Below, in pieces: positions 44,124 to 53,252 of a stretch of DNA of 64,000 nt. This stretch comes from Bacillus sp. sid0103 (GTDB taxonomy: Bacteria > Bacillota > Bacilli > Bacillales_B > DSM-18226), in assembly GCF_019219025.1 (NCBI RefSeq), contig NZ_JAHUWN010000003.1, forward strand, positions 62,001-126,000. The letters run 5' to 3'. The notes under the pieces are model-generated. The model was not told the DNA's origin. It ran no database searches and saw only the letters and a list, made by a program, of their open reading frames with translations. Each line of letters opens with the position of its first letter. Positions within the stretch are counted from its first letter, which is position 1. A program made the translations under genes and the position numbers.

Positions 44124-45485
44124 CTACATCACAGCTCTACTGACGAATTTCCGTTTTTGGATGTAGATGAGTCTGATGGAGAGGGCTATTCCTGCGGCGA
44201 GCAGGCCGATGGTTAGGCCAAGCCAGTAGCCTCTTGCTCCTAAATTCGTGTAATGGGCTAAGAGATATCCGGCTGGAAGGCAGATGAGCCAATAGGCGAT
44301 TAAGGTCATGACAAACGCAAGGTTAACATCCTTATACCCTCTTAAGGCTGCTTGCGCCGTCGCCTGAATAGCATCACAAATTTGGAAAAACAGCGCAAAG
44401 ATTAAAAAGTTGGCAGTTAGATTAATAACATCCGCTTCATTCGAATAAAAACCAGCCACTTGATAGCGAAAAATCACGACGAATAATCCCGTCACAACGG
44501 CAATCAAGATTGCCAGATAAATTCCTAACCAGCTGTATTGTTTTGCATCTTTATAACGCCGAGCCCCTACCTCATACCCGACAAGGACCGTTTGTGCCGT
44601 AGAAATACTAATTGGGATCATGTACAAAAAGGAAACAATATTTAAAGCCGATTGATAGGCTGCAATCGTAGTAACATTAAATTTACTTAATAGAATCGTA
44701 ACCACCGCAAACATACTTGTTTCAAAGAATGTGGAAAGCCCCATTGGCACACCAATCTTTAATATTTCCTTACATTTATCCCACGAAAATTCTTTGAAAT
44801 TAGAGAACACAAGGTACGATGAAAAAGGCTCTTGAGTTCTGACGATAAACACTGTCATCGCCATAATTCCCCAATAGGTTATCGATGTTGCATACCCAGC
44901 TCCTGCACCGCCAAGTTCAGGAAAACCCAAGTTTCCAAAAATGAGCACATAGTTCAAAAAGAAATTAGCAGGCAACGACAATAACATGATAATCATAATA
45001 ACCCTTGTTTTACCGAGTGCATAAATAAATGATCTTAACACATTAAAAATAAATAACGGTAGAATTCCATAACTTAAACCTATTAAATAATGAAAAGCAG
45101 TTTTTTGTACTCCTGAATCCATGTTCATTTTATCTAAAATGGGGTCTAACAAAAAGATCCCAAGCAGGATAACCACCAGCGCAATCAAGATGGAGAGATA
45201 GATTCCATGCTTTACGACTGATGCCACCTCATTGCTCTTTTTTTCACCAAAGCGTTGCGCGGCAATTGGTGAAACCGCAAGAAGAATTCCGCTGATGCCT
45301 GTAAAGATTGGACTCCAAATCGAGGAGCCAATAGCGACACCGGCTAAGGAGGTTGAGTCGTACTTCCCTGACATAATTGTATTGAAAAACACCATCGAAA
45401 ACATGCCAAGCTGTGTAATCAAGATGGGAATTAACAAGATACATATTTGCTTCGTTTTTTCCTTTATGGTAGAGGTTTGCTTCAT
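44124..45485 (-). CDS. MATE family efflux transporter
   Basis: A 453-residue exporter with 12 predicted helices in two similar halves (LIPILITQLGMFSMVFFNTIMSG, and VPMGLSTFFETSMFAVV in the second). MATE pumps expel cationic drugs or metabolites with sodium or protons. The start is ATG 45485, with AAGGAG 8-9 bp before it. A longer frame runs upstream into the 184-bp repeat but is repeat-derived and should be ignored. The copy of the repeat begins 23 bp before the start codon. Confidence 0.9.
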   Translation of the reverse strand: MKQTSTIKEKTKQICILLIPILITQLGMFSMVFFNTIMSGKYDSTSLAGVAIGSSIWSPIFTGISGILLAVSPIAAQRFGEKKSNEVASVVKHGIYLSILIALVVILLGIFLLDPILDKMNMDSGVQKTAFHYLIGLSYGILPLFIFNVLRSFIYALGKTRVIMIIMLLSLPANFFLNYVLIFGNLGFPELGGAGAGYATSITYWGIMAMTVFIVRTQEPFSSYLVFSNFKEFSWDKCKEILKIGVPMGLSTFFETSMFAVVTILLSKFNVTTIAAYQSALNIVSFLYMIPISISTAQTVLVGYEVGARRYKDAKQYSWLGIYLAILIAVVTGLFVVIFRYQVAGFYSNEADVINLTANFLIFALFFQICDAIQATAQAALRGYKDVNLAFVMTLIAYWLICLPAGYLLAHYTNLGARGYWLGLTIGLLAAGIALSIRLIYIQKRKFVSRAVM

Positions 45486-45507
45486 AATAGGTTCTCCTTG
45501 AGAAATA

Positions 45508-45691
45508 GGCTGTGTTATATTTGCAAGTTGATTTGCGCTCCAGGCGCTTCGCTTTTCGCGGGCGGCCCGGGGAGCCTCCTCCGCGCTTAGCGCCTGCGGG
45601 GTGTCTCCCCAGCCCCGTACTCCCGCAGGAGTCTCGGGCCTACGCACCAATCAACATTGCAAACATATCAACAATAACCTTTAACACAGCC
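45508..45691 (+). mobile_element. 184-bp GC-rich MITE-like repeat, copy 2
   Basis: The same element as at 1282-1465: it begins GGCTGTGTTA and ends TAACACAGCC (perfect 10-bp inverted ends here), and the length is again 184 bp. The GC-rich core has GCGCTTCGCTTTTCGCGGGC, as in copy 1. AATA flanks both ends and could be a short target duplication. It lies just before the MATE start codon, in the same relative orientation as copy 1 before serA. Confidence 0.8.
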
Positions 45692-45793
45692 AATAAATAA
45701 AAAATCCGAAACTTCATTATACTCTATATTGGTTTAATATTCCTCCATTTTATCGAAAAAAAAGCTGAATTTACTTATCCAGCGTACCATTAT

Positions 45794-45910
45794 TCAGTAA
45801 GCAATCGCTCTGCCAAGTCCACTTGGATTATTGTGAACTACTTTCACTTTTGAGCTTTGCATGATTATATGTAATAAATGGCCTGCTCCGCCCCAAACCG
45901 CAAAAATGTT
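45794..45910 (-). pseudogene. Decayed C-terminal gene fragment
   Basis: A 38-codon minus-strand frame with protein-like sequence (FAVWGGAGHLLHIIMQSSKV then NPSGLGRAIAY and a stop). No start or upstream part remains. The family is not recognised. It lies in the 455-bp gap after the repeat; the rest of the gap shows nothing clear. Confidence 0.35.
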
Positions 45911-46119
45911 TTATCCAATTTCATTCCAACTCTCTCTAGTAATCTACAGGAGAGAATATTACCCGATTGTGTGTCCTCAATCATTCAAAAATAATTTTTA
46001 CATCAATATAATCAGGTTTCTGAATCACCTTTATATAACATCGTACTGTTTCGATCACATAAATCATCCCTTCCAAAAGGAATTTCTTGAGCTTCCAAAT
46101 AAGCTAGCGTTGAATATAA

Positions 46120-46147
46120 AAAATAGGACCTCTTTGAAAGAGATCCT
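46120..46147 (-). terminator. Terminator hairpin
   Basis: On the minus strand AGGATCTCTTT pairs with AAAGAGGTCCT, followed by six T. It overlaps the stop of the next gene. Confidence 0.75.
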
Positions 46148-46989
46148 TATTTCTTGACGATTTTTGATGGATTATTGATTTTGTACAAGACAGGAACATC
46201 TACTAAGAATTCTTCCTCCACATCTTTTCCTTTTCCAAGTTTCTTGGCCGCTACTTTTCCATCAAATTCAAGTGAATCCCCTATCGCCAGTTCAAACTTT
46301 TTGAGTGTCTTACTATGGCTGCACCAAGCTAGGCCGATTTCAAGCGGATTCTCCTCTTGGACAATCTGAACATTTTCGAGGACTACTACTTCATCGTTCT
46401 CTTCATTAAACGGATTGTATACGAGCGCGAACTGTTTGACACTGGCCGTGAAATGGACTTTATCAACGGGTAGGTCCAGTTTAGGGGCCTTCACTTTTTT
46501 CGGTTTCGGTTCCTTAGCTTTTGACGGTTTGGGTGCTGATTCCGTTTTAACTGGTGGAGCTTCTGGGAAATCCCCTGTTATTATATTTTCATCAGCCGCA
46601 AAACCTTCTTTATTGCTTGTCTCAAGTTCAGGAACAGCAGTTTCTTTTTCATCAAAAGTTAATAAGCTTTCTTTACCGAAACTCGATTGCTGCATTTCCT
46701 TTAAATATGCTGGGTGGATGCAGGTGAGATTACCGTCTTGAAATTCAACAACAAGCGTGTTAATGTCCATTGCACTCCCATAGGTTTCGTAACCTTTAAT
46801 CGTCACCGAGCGCTGATAGTTTCGGTCTTTATACCAGAACTCCTTTTTCGCTTCCCGCGCTGAGGATAATCCCCATTCCTTCAACTTCTCCTTATAGTGG
46901 TCCATATCACGAAATGTTTCATAATCACCTTTTGGTGGAATATACTTTGTTAATTCTGATTGTTCCAATTGAGGACGCTGGATGATCAT
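46147..46989 (-). CDS. Protein of unknown function with Pro/Lys linker
   Basis: A 280-residue soluble protein in three parts: an N-terminal domain (about 1-115, with YGSAMDINTLVVEFQDGNLTCIHP), a charged linker rich in Pro, Lys and Ala (about 120-190, for example PKPSKAKEPKPKKVKAPKLD) and a C-terminal beta-rich domain (VDKVHFTASVKQFALVYNPF to NPSKIVKK). I do not recognise the family. GGAAGTGG precedes the ATG. Confidence 0.65.
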   Translation of the reverse strand: MIIQRPQLEQSELTKYIPPKGDYETFRDMDHYKEKLKEWGLSSAREAKKEFWYKDRNYQRSVTIKGYETYGSAMDINTLVVEFQDGNLTCIHPAYLKEMQQSSFGKESLLTFDEKETAVPELETSNKEGFAADENIITGDFPEAPPVKTESAPKPSKAKEPKPKKVKAPKLDLPVDKVHFTASVKQFALVYNPFNEENDEVVVLENVQIVQEENPLEIGLAWCSHSKTLKKFELAIGDSLEFDGKVAAKKLGKGKDVEEEFLVDVPVLYKINNPSKIVKK

Positions 46990-47098
46990 CCTGCCACTTC
47001 CTTCCGTTATATATGTATTTTCATTATATTTTAAAGTATTACAATAAAAAAGGGAAAAGAGCCTTTTCGCTCCTCCCCTCTATTCTTTTTATGAAAAA

Positions 47099-47128
47099 TA
47101 AAAAAGGCTCTGCAAGAGAGCCTTTTCC
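47099..47128 (-). terminator. Terminator of csp
   Basis: AAAAGGCTCTCTTGCAGAGCCTTTT on the minus strand is a strong hairpin with a T run. Confidence 0.85.
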
Positions 47129-47150
47129 GTTCACATTTATGTGGTTTATA

Positions 47151-47351
47151 TTATGCTTTACGAACGTTAGTAGCTTGTGGTCCACGTTGACCTTGTTCTA
47201 CTTCAAATGTAACTGATTGACCTTCGTCTAAAGATTTGAAACCTTCGCCTTGGATAGCAGAGAAATGTACGAATACGTCGTCTCCAGCTTCGCGCTCGAT
47301 GAATCCAAAACCTTTTTCTGCATTAAACCATTTAACTTTACCTTGTTCCAT
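47151..47351 (-). CDS. Cold shock protein (CspB/CspD type)
   Basis: A 66-residue RNA-binding protein with RNP motifs KGFGFIE and DVFVHF, the five-stranded OB fold used as an RNA chaperone in cold. It resembles the CspD/CspB group. ATG 47351 follows AGGAGG by 7-8 bp; the longer in-frame start is not needed. A long 5' leader of about 110 nt, expected for cold-regulated messages, separates it from a good promoter. Confidence 0.95.
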   Translation of the reverse strand: MEQGKVKWFNAEKGFGFIEREAGDDVFVHFSAIQGEGFKSLDEGQSVTFEVEQGQRGPQATNVRKA

Positions 47352-47471
47352 TTGTGTATCCTCCTGCTGTGTGCTTTGCACACAATAAATTACTATCCTT
47401 GCTCAAATCTTCCAGACAAAAAGCAGTTACGCCTTTTATTCCTTACCGACAGACAAAAATAATTCTCTCTA

Positions 47472-47500
47472 ACTATAACAGAAGGTACTTCATAATGCAA
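47472..47500 (-). promoter_or_regulatory. Promoter of csp
   Basis: On the minus strand TTGCAT (47495-47500) and TATAGT (47472-47477) are 17 bp apart. The leader from here to the start codon is about 115 nt. The 358-bp gap up to the next gene otherwise shows nothing clear. Confidence 0.6.
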
Positions 47501-47709
47501 ATGCATTCAAGGAATTTAATATTCTTTTTGTAAGTATTTGTAAATAAATCACCGCCTTTTTTATCCTTAACCACTCATTAAACATGGATTTACTTCTTAT
47601 TTGTCAAAGGACATATTTAACAAAAAGTTATGTTAATATATAGTTTGAAAAATTTCAGGTTTTCTGATGTATAATATCTATAGAAATTTAATAAAGATGG
47701 TGAAGACAC

Positions 47710-48930
47710 ATGCGTACATACAACGAAAAAGTAAGCATCTATCATGGGATGGTGTCGACCATCGCTGTGAACCTAGCAAGTAATTTTTTTCCAATCTTCG
47801 CCATTTCTATTCTAGGCGCAAGTAACTATCAGGTGGGGTTGATTAACTCCCTGCCACCGTTGATTGCATTACTCATGACGATTCCAGCGGCGATCATGTT
47901 GAATCGTATAGAAAAGCAAAAGGAAACCGTCGCTATGTCTGTTTTATGGGCCAGAGTTTTGTTTTTACCTTTAGTTGGCGTGCTTTTTGTTAACTCGTCC
48001 TTTCAAGCTTGGGCTTTTTTAATCATTGTGGCTTTAATGAATGTGCCCGGGACGATTTCAAATATCGGCTGGCAAACCCTCATTAGCGGAATGATCAAAG
48101 AAGAGCGCAGAGGGGAGTTTTTCAGTGACCGAAATCGGCTTCTTACGATTGTTGGGATGATTACAACTTTGATTATCGGAATCATTATGAAGAACCAAAC
48201 TGACAATTCTGTCGCCTATCAGATATTATTTGTCCTGGCGTTTCTATTTGGTTTATTAGAAGTGTTTTTCTTAATGCGGCACAAAGAAACGGCTCAGCCA
48301 AAGGCGGATAAGCAGGAAAAGAAATCGTCAATGGATTGGACGATTTTTAAGGATAATGGATACAAGTGGTTTTTAGTCACTGCCTTATGCTTTAACTTTT
48401 CATGGCAGATGGCATGGGGATTGTTTAATATCTATCATGTTAAATATGCGCATGCAACCATTCTTTGGATTAGTATTTTTTCCGTGGCAAATCAATTAGC
48501 ACAAATCTTTACTTTTCCACTTTGGAAACGATGGGCAGAAAGAAAATCGAATACGTTAATGCTTGTGTGGGTTGCAGTCGGCATGGCTGCTGCACCATTT
48601 ATGACGGTTTTGTCTACTAATCTAGTCTATCTAACTATCGTTCAGACGACCTCAGGGATCTTTGTTTCAGGTACGATGCTGCTGTTGTTCAACCTGTTGC
48701 TGGAGAAGTCTCCAAAGGAAAAAAGAACGTATTGCATCACAACCTATAATGTCTTGTTATCTTTCATAGCCTTCCTTTCCCCACAAATCGGCATTTGGCT
48801 ACTTGAAGTAACCGGCATCCATAAATCCATGGATATCGTATCGATCTTAAGATTCCTAAGCGCGGTCGTTTTCTTCCTGATGTATGTAAATTCCATGAAA
48901 AAAAGCAACCCTGTTTTGCAAAAAAGCTAA
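47710..48930 (+). CDS. MFS transporter
   Basis: A 406-residue protein with 12 predicted helices. It starts MRTYNEKVSIYHGMVSTIAV and has a conserved loop AIMLNRIEKQKETVA after helix 2 in place of the typical MFS motif. Drug or metabolite export is plausible; the substrate is unknown. GATGGTGAAG precedes the ATG. Confidence 0.82.
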   Translation: MRTYNEKVSIYHGMVSTIAVNLASNFFPIFAISILGASNYQVGLINSLPPLIALLMTIPAAIMLNRIEKQKETVAMSVLWARVLFLPLVGVLFVNSSFQAWAFLIIVALMNVPGTISNIGWQTLISGMIKEERRGEFFSDRNRLLTIVGMITTLIIGIIMKNQTDNSVAYQILFVLAFLFGLLEVFFLMRHKETAQPKADKQEKKSSMDWTIFKDNGYKWFLVTALCFNFSWQMAWGLFNIYHVKYAHATILWISIFSVANQLAQIFTFPLWKRWAERKSNTLMLVWVAVGMAAAPFMTVLSTNLVYLTIVQTTSGIFVSGTMLLLFNLLLEKSPKEKRTYCITTYNVLLSFIAFLSPQIGIWLLEVTGIHKSMDIVSILRFLSAVVFFLMYVNSMKKSNPVLQKS

Positions 48931-49013
48931 CGATAAACGTCATATCTTTGCAAGCATTTGTTTTGGTGCCATTAGTATGGTGCCTTTTTTTGTGTTGTTT
49001 GTTTGGGAATGCT

Positions 49014-49070
49014 TGGCGTCATTTGTTTTGATGTCATTTGTTTGGTGTCTTTTGTTTGGTGTCAGGCACC
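49014..49070 (+). repeat. Degenerate 14-15-bp tandem repeat ending in the GGTGTCAGGCACC motif
   Basis: GCGTCATTTGTTTTG, ATGTCATTTGTTTG, GTGTCTTTTGTTTG and then GTGTCAGGCACC follow each other. The last is copy 2 of the 13-bp motif, in the opposite orientation. It lies in the gap before tgl. Confidence 0.6.
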
Positions 49071-49202
49071 ACAAGTGGACATTTGTGCTTCTGTGACGGA
49101 CATGTGGATTAAACCCGGAATTTTGCTGTGATTGTTGTAAATATTAGTGTAGTCGTTTCATATTTTAGAAGGAGTTGTTGATTAAGGGAAGCAGGTGGGT
49201 GG

Positions 49203-49925
49203 ATGATTAAAATAGGTCAGCAAACGATTCATTTGGATGATCTCAGTGATGACCTTAAAACGAAGGAACAGAAAGACATCCTTACTAAAATGGTGAAATC
49301 TAATGAAATTTTTCAGTATCAATCTGTAAGTCAATTGAAATTTGAACTGCTGTTCCGAACAAAGACACTAAAGGCTGCTCGTGATCTGAATAATAGCAAG
49401 GTACAGTTTACGACCTTTGCGTATGCCTTTTGCAATAGAAAGTATTGGAATCGTTTAAGCAATGGCGGTTTTCTCCTTAAACCAAATGTAAGACCCACAG
49501 ACGCCATTCTTGACATATTAAAAAATGGTTCCCTATATGCCTTTGATTGTTCAACAGGCATCGCGATTGTCCTATATCTGGCGACGCTTTATACGATTGG
49601 CAGCAGAAGGTTTGATCAACTCTTTAACGGGCTCTACTTAATGGATTGGCAATTTGATAACAACCTAAAACTCACTCAAAAATATGGGGAAGAATTCATT
49701 CCAGGTGACATTGTACATTTCAATAATCCAGATGTAAACCCGAATGAGTCACATTGGCGTGCTGAAAATGTAATCTTTATGGCCGATGACCAATACTACG
49801 GGCATGGTGTAGGTATCAAAAAGGCAAACACCATCATTACCTTCCTAAATAAAAAAAGAAAACCCAACCCGCGGATCCCTGCTTATCTCATGAACCTTAT
49901 TACCAGACCTGTTTTATTGATCTAA
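49203..49925 (+). CDS. tgl: Protein-glutamine gamma-glutamyltransferase
   Basis: A 240-residue transglutaminase of the Bacillus spore-coat type, which cross-links coat proteins through Gln-Lys bonds. The catalytic Cys is residue 116 in FDCSTG, and the His/Asp pair probably lies in PNESHWRAENVIFMADD. Size matches the family. The start has AGGTGGG about 4 bp before it. Such genes are normally switched on in the mother cell during sporulation. Confidence 0.9.
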   Translation: MIKIGQQTIHLDDLSDDLKTKEQKDILTKMVKSNEIFQYQSVSQLKFELLFRTKTLKAARDLNNSKVQFTTFAYAFCNRKYWNRLSNGGFLLKPNVRPTDAILDILKNGSLYAFDCSTGIAIVLYLATLYTIGSRRFDQLFNGLYLMDWQFDNNLKLTQKYGEEFIPGDIVHFNNPDVNPNESHWRAENVIFMADDQYYGHGVGIKKANTIITFLNKKRKPNPRIPAYLMNLITRPVLLI

Positions 49926-50043
49926 AAAAATAGACCGCTGATAATAAAGCATCGGTCTTTTGCCTATCCGAAGATACATTGCGGTCTCACTATAAAAATA
50001 ATGTCCACCGTAGGTGGACATTATGCTCGTTTTGTCTTTTTGT

Positions 50044-50056
50044 GGTGCCTGACACC
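50044..50056 (+). repeat. GGTGCCTGACACC motif, copy 3
   Basis: It lies 2 bp beyond the stop codon of thiY, as copy 1 lies 6 bp beyond the MATE stop. Upstream at about 50007-50031 is ATGTCCACCGTAGGTGGACAT, a second inverted repeat. Confidence 0.8.
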
Positions 50057-50058
50057 AA

Positions 50059-51054
50059 TTAAAAATTAGTAAATGCATCTTCGGCTTTAATGTTTTCTTT
50101 TATGACTTTGTTGTCTTTTAGCCATTGGGCTGTTTTCTCCCATGTTTGTGGGTCTTGGTAGCCGAATGGTTTTTCTTTGGCGTCCATTAATGGGAGAAGG
50201 ATTTCTAAGCTTTTTGTTTCGACGTCCTTCTCTAATGGGGATGTTTTATCTTCATGATTCATTAATACCGACAGACCCTCTTCGGCATGATCCTGAACGT
50301 ATTTTTGACCTTTTGTAATTGCTGCCATGAACTTTTTATACACTTCTGGTTTTTCTTTTAATCCCTTTTCACTTGCGACCATCACTAATTCATAATAATC
50401 AGGTACGCCAAAGTCCGCGGGGTTTAATGTCCGCATCGGATGTCCCTCTTTTTCGAGCAACAACTTCTCATGGTTAATATAGCCGCCAATCAAGGCATCG
50501 TTTTTTTTCATGGCCATTGAAGGGATGAGATCCCAGCCAACATCGACCATTTTTATTTTCTCGGCATCGCCGCCGTCCGCTTTCACCATGGTTTGAACAA
50601 TTGCCTCATCCAATGGAATCGATGGATAGCCAATTGTTTTACCTGCTAAATCCTTAGGTGATTGAATTGGACCATCGGCAGGAACCATTAATTGATTTAG
50701 TGGATGACGTACAATTGCAGCAAACGATTGGACCGGGATATCTTCTCCACGAGCCACGAGTACCTGTGGTTGATAGCTCATGGCCATGTCGATTTGATTA
50801 GCAGCCACAAGTTTAAGTGGATCATTTGTATCTGCTGGCATTTGGATATCCACATCTAAGCCCTGGTCTTTAAAGTACCCCTTCTCCTCCGCTACAAACA
50901 GAAAGGAATGCACTGCATTTGGATACCAATCGAGCATTAAACTTACTTTTTGAAGCTTTCCTTTTCCGCCAGAAGCTTTTTCTGGACTCTCTTTCCCGCA
51001 AGCACTTAATAAAAGTAACACCAGACTTACAATCACTAATACACTTTTTTTCAT
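50059..51054 (-). CDS. thiY: ABC transporter substrate-binding lipoprotein, ThiY
   Basis: A 331-residue secreted binding protein. The lipobox LLSAC places the mature Cys near residue 19, so it is lipid-anchored. The domain (LMLDWYPNAVHSFLFVAEEK, then PADTNDPLKLVAANQIDMAM) is of the NMT1/THI5-like type that binds formylaminopyrimidine in ThiXYZ systems. It is the last gene of the thi operon, 17 bp after thiX. The role comes from family and operon context. Confidence 0.9.
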   Translation of the reverse strand: MKKSVLVIVSLVLLLLSACGKESPEKASGGKGKLQKVSLMLDWYPNAVHSFLFVAEEKGYFKDQGLDVDIQMPADTNDPLKLVAANQIDMAMSYQPQVLVARGEDIPVQSFAAIVRHPLNQLMVPADGPIQSPKDLAGKTIGYPSIPLDEAIVQTMVKADGGDAEKIKMVDVGWDLIPSMAMKKNDALIGGYINHEKLLLEKEGHPMRTLNPADFGVPDYYELVMVASEKGLKEKPEVYKKFMAAITKGQKYVQDHAEEGLSVLMNHEDKTSPLEKDVETKSLEILLPLMDAKEKPFGYQDPQTWEKTAQWLKDNKVIKENIKAEDAFTNF

Positions 51055-51071
51055 CAGAAAGTACTTCCTCT

Positions 51072-51845
51072 CTAGTTGAAACGATTTTTATTTTTTATTA
51101 CCTGTTTTTCCAATAAACCAATTAGTAAAAATAACACGATACCCAGCATGGATAATAGGAAAATCGATGCGAACACGGCATCAGCCTTTAAATTACCGGA
51201 CATTCTCCGACTGAAATAACCTAAACCTTCACTGGCACCCAGCCATTCCCCAATTGTCGCACCGACCACGCAATAAACCACAGACATCTTCAATCCTGAA
51301 AAAATCGCCGGTAATGCCATGGGTAACTGAATTTTTTTAAAAATCGTCCAGCGGTTGGCGCCCATGGTTAACAGTAAATCACGATATTCATTTCCACCTG
51401 TTTTCAGCCCATCATACGTACTAACGACAATGGGAAAGAAGGCAGTTAGAATGGTCACGGCAATTTTACTCCAAATCGAATACCCAAACCACATGATAAA
51501 AATCGGTGAAATAGCTATTAGCGGCACCGTTTGGGAGATGACCAGAAACGGGAAAAGGACTTTTTCGATTGACCTCGAAAAATGCATAGCAACGCCCAAT
51601 AGTAAACCACCGATCACAGACAGTCCAAAACCAATCAGAACTTCCTTTAAAGTTGCGGGTAAATGCTCTCCAAACAACAACTGCTGGTTTTCACGCAATG
51701 CTGCCCAAATCGCTGATGGTGCAGGCAAAATAAATGCCGGAACTATTCCTTTCCTGACGATCCATTCCCATCCACTGACAAGAAGGAGGACGACCAGGAA
51801 AAACAAACCATACTCTTCCGTCCATTTTTTCATTCTAACTTTCAT
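51072..51845 (-). CDS. thiX: ABC transporter permease, ThiX
   Basis: A 257-residue membrane subunit with about six helices. The EAA-type coupling loop is TMGANRWTIFKKIQLPMALP. It overlaps the 3' end of thiZ by 11 bp, so the two are coupled. ATG 51845 or an ATG 12 bp later may be used. It forms the channel of the pyrimidine uptake system. Confidence 0.9.
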   Translation of the reverse strand: MKVRMKKWTEEYGLFFLVVLLLVSGWEWIVRKGIVPAFILPAPSAIWAALRENQQLLFGEHLPATLKEVLIGFGLSVIGGLLLGVAMHFSRSIEKVLFPFLVISQTVPLIAISPIFIMWFGYSIWSKIAVTILTAFFPIVVSTYDGLKTGGNEYRDLLLTMGANRWTIFKKIQLPMALPAIFSGLKMSVVYCVVGATIGEWLGASEGLGYFSRRMSGNLKADAVFASIFLLSMLGIVLFLLIGLLEKQVIKNKNRFN

Positions 51846-52569
51846 GGTGAATCAGCCACTCCAATTCTTTTCTCATTGATATAAAATCAGATTGATAGAT
51901 TAGTTGAGAACTCCTTGGTCGCGGCAGATGGACTTTCAGTTCTTTGATTCCAGCATCTTGGAGCACATAAACTCTGTCGCTCAAAAGAATCGCTTCCTCG
52001 AGATCATGTGTAATAAACAAAACCGTCTTTTGTAACTCCCCCCACAGCCCTAATAGCCATTTATGCATATTCCGTTTTGTGAGGGAGTCAAGAGCACCAA
52101 ACGGTTCATCTAATAAGAGAAGCTCTTTTCCTGACATCAAGGTTCTTAAAAAAGCTACACGCTGCTTCATTCCTCCCGAGAGCTCATTTGGATATGTACG
52201 TTCATAATCTGCTAATCCAAATCGCGATAACCACTCTTTTATTTCTGGTAATCTCGCTTGCTTGCGCTCGTTGGTAACCTCTAGTGGTAATAATACATTT
52301 TCTAAAACGGTTCTCCATGGTAACAGCAGATCTTTTTGCGGCATGTAGCCAACGCTGCCTAATCTCTTTTTAGTCTTTAGACCATCAAGCAGGATGTCCC
52401 CCTGATCTGGTTCAAGTAAACCAGTAATCAATTTAAAAAGGGTGCTTTTTCCTGAACCGCTCGCACCAATAACAGAGACAAATTCTCCTCGCTTCACATT
52501 CATTGTAAGTCCTTGAAAAATTGGCTTGGCTTCCGCAAAAGAATAGGAGAGTTCTTGGATTGATAACAT
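51835..52569 (-). CDS. thiZ: ABC transporter ATP-binding protein, ThiZ
   Basis: A 244-residue ATPase. Walker A GASGSGKST, signature LSGGMKQR and Walker B LLLDEPFGALD are intact. The start chosen (ATG 52569) gives MLSIQELSYSF and lies 7 bp after the tenA stop; in-frame codons further upstream are within tenA and unlikely. It powers ThiX. Confidence 0.9.
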   Translation of the reverse strand: MLSIQELSYSFAEAKPIFQGLTMNVKRGEFVSVIGASGSGKSTLFKLITGLLEPDQGDILLDGLKTKKRLGSVGYMPQKDLLLPWRTVLENVLLPLEVTNERKQARLPEIKEWLSRFGLADYERTYPNELSGGMKQRVAFLRTLMSGKELLLLDEPFGALDSLTKRNMHKWLLGLWGELQKTVLFITHDLEEAILLSDRVYVLQDAGIKELKVHLPRPRSSQLIYQSDFISMRKELEWLIHHES

Positions 52570-52576
52570 CTGCGAG

Positions 52577-53248
52577 TTAGACAGGCCACTCGCCTCCCTG
52601 GTAAACCATATCCCAAAACATATATTCAAACCGAGATGTTGTCAGGAAATGTTCTTCTAAAATCGCTAACTCCCGCTCCGGTTTGCCATCTGCCAATTTA
52701 TCTAGTAAATCAATCAGCCAGGTTGTTAAGGAACCAAATTCACTAGACGAGTACATTTTCACCCACTCACCATAGAGTAGATGTTCACTAGCACCAGGAT
52801 AGGTATCTGCTAGCATTTTGCTAATCTCCCAATAGCTCCACATACACGGCAAGAGTGCGGAGATTAATTCCGCAAGTGAACCATTCTGAGCCACATTTAG
52901 CATGTACCGTGTATAGGCCAAATTAATCGGCGTTGGTACTGTCTCTTCTAGTTGTTCATCGGTAATGTCAAACCGCTTAGCGTATTGTCGGTGCAGATCC
53001 ATTTCCCCGTGTAAGGTCTCGTGCAAAAGCTTCGCAAATGCAGCCATCGTCTCCAAATCATTGGCTTTAACAGCCCCGATCGCAAACAGCTTCGAATAGT
53101 CAATTAAATACACATAATCCTGTTTCATATAACGGATAAATGATTCGACAGGCAGGTCCCCAGTGCCCATCCCGACAACAAATGGATGTTGATGGGTTTT
53201 CTCCCAAATATCACTTACTTTTTCAAAAAGTCTTTGGGTAAATCTCAT
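52577..53248 (-). CDS. tenA: Aminopyrimidine aminohydrolase/thiaminase II, TenA
   Basis: A 223-residue all-helical enzyme that converts aminomethylpyrimidine (from thiamin breakdown) to HMP. The presumed nucleophilic Cys lies in LLPCMWSYWEI, and conserved Tyr/Glu in EWVKMYSSSEF and VYLIDYSKLF. It follows the deformylase gene by 4 bp, which makes the substrate for it. Classic salvage order. Confidence 0.93.
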   Translation of the reverse strand: MRFTQRLFEKVSDIWEKTHQHPFVVGMGTGDLPVESFIRYMKQDYVYLIDYSKLFAIGAVKANDLETMAAFAKLLHETLHGEMDLHRQYAKRFDITDEQLEETVPTPINLAYTRYMLNVAQNGSLAELISALLPCMWSYWEISKMLADTYPGASEHLLYGEWVKMYSSSEFGSLTTWLIDLLDKLADGKPERELAILEEHFLTTSRFEYMFWDMVYQGGEWPV

Positions 53249-53252
53249 TTCT

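Noticed and set aside
45486..45650. N-terminal extension of the MATE protein
   Set aside because: It is encoded by the 184-bp repeat; a strong ribosome site supports the ATG at 45485.
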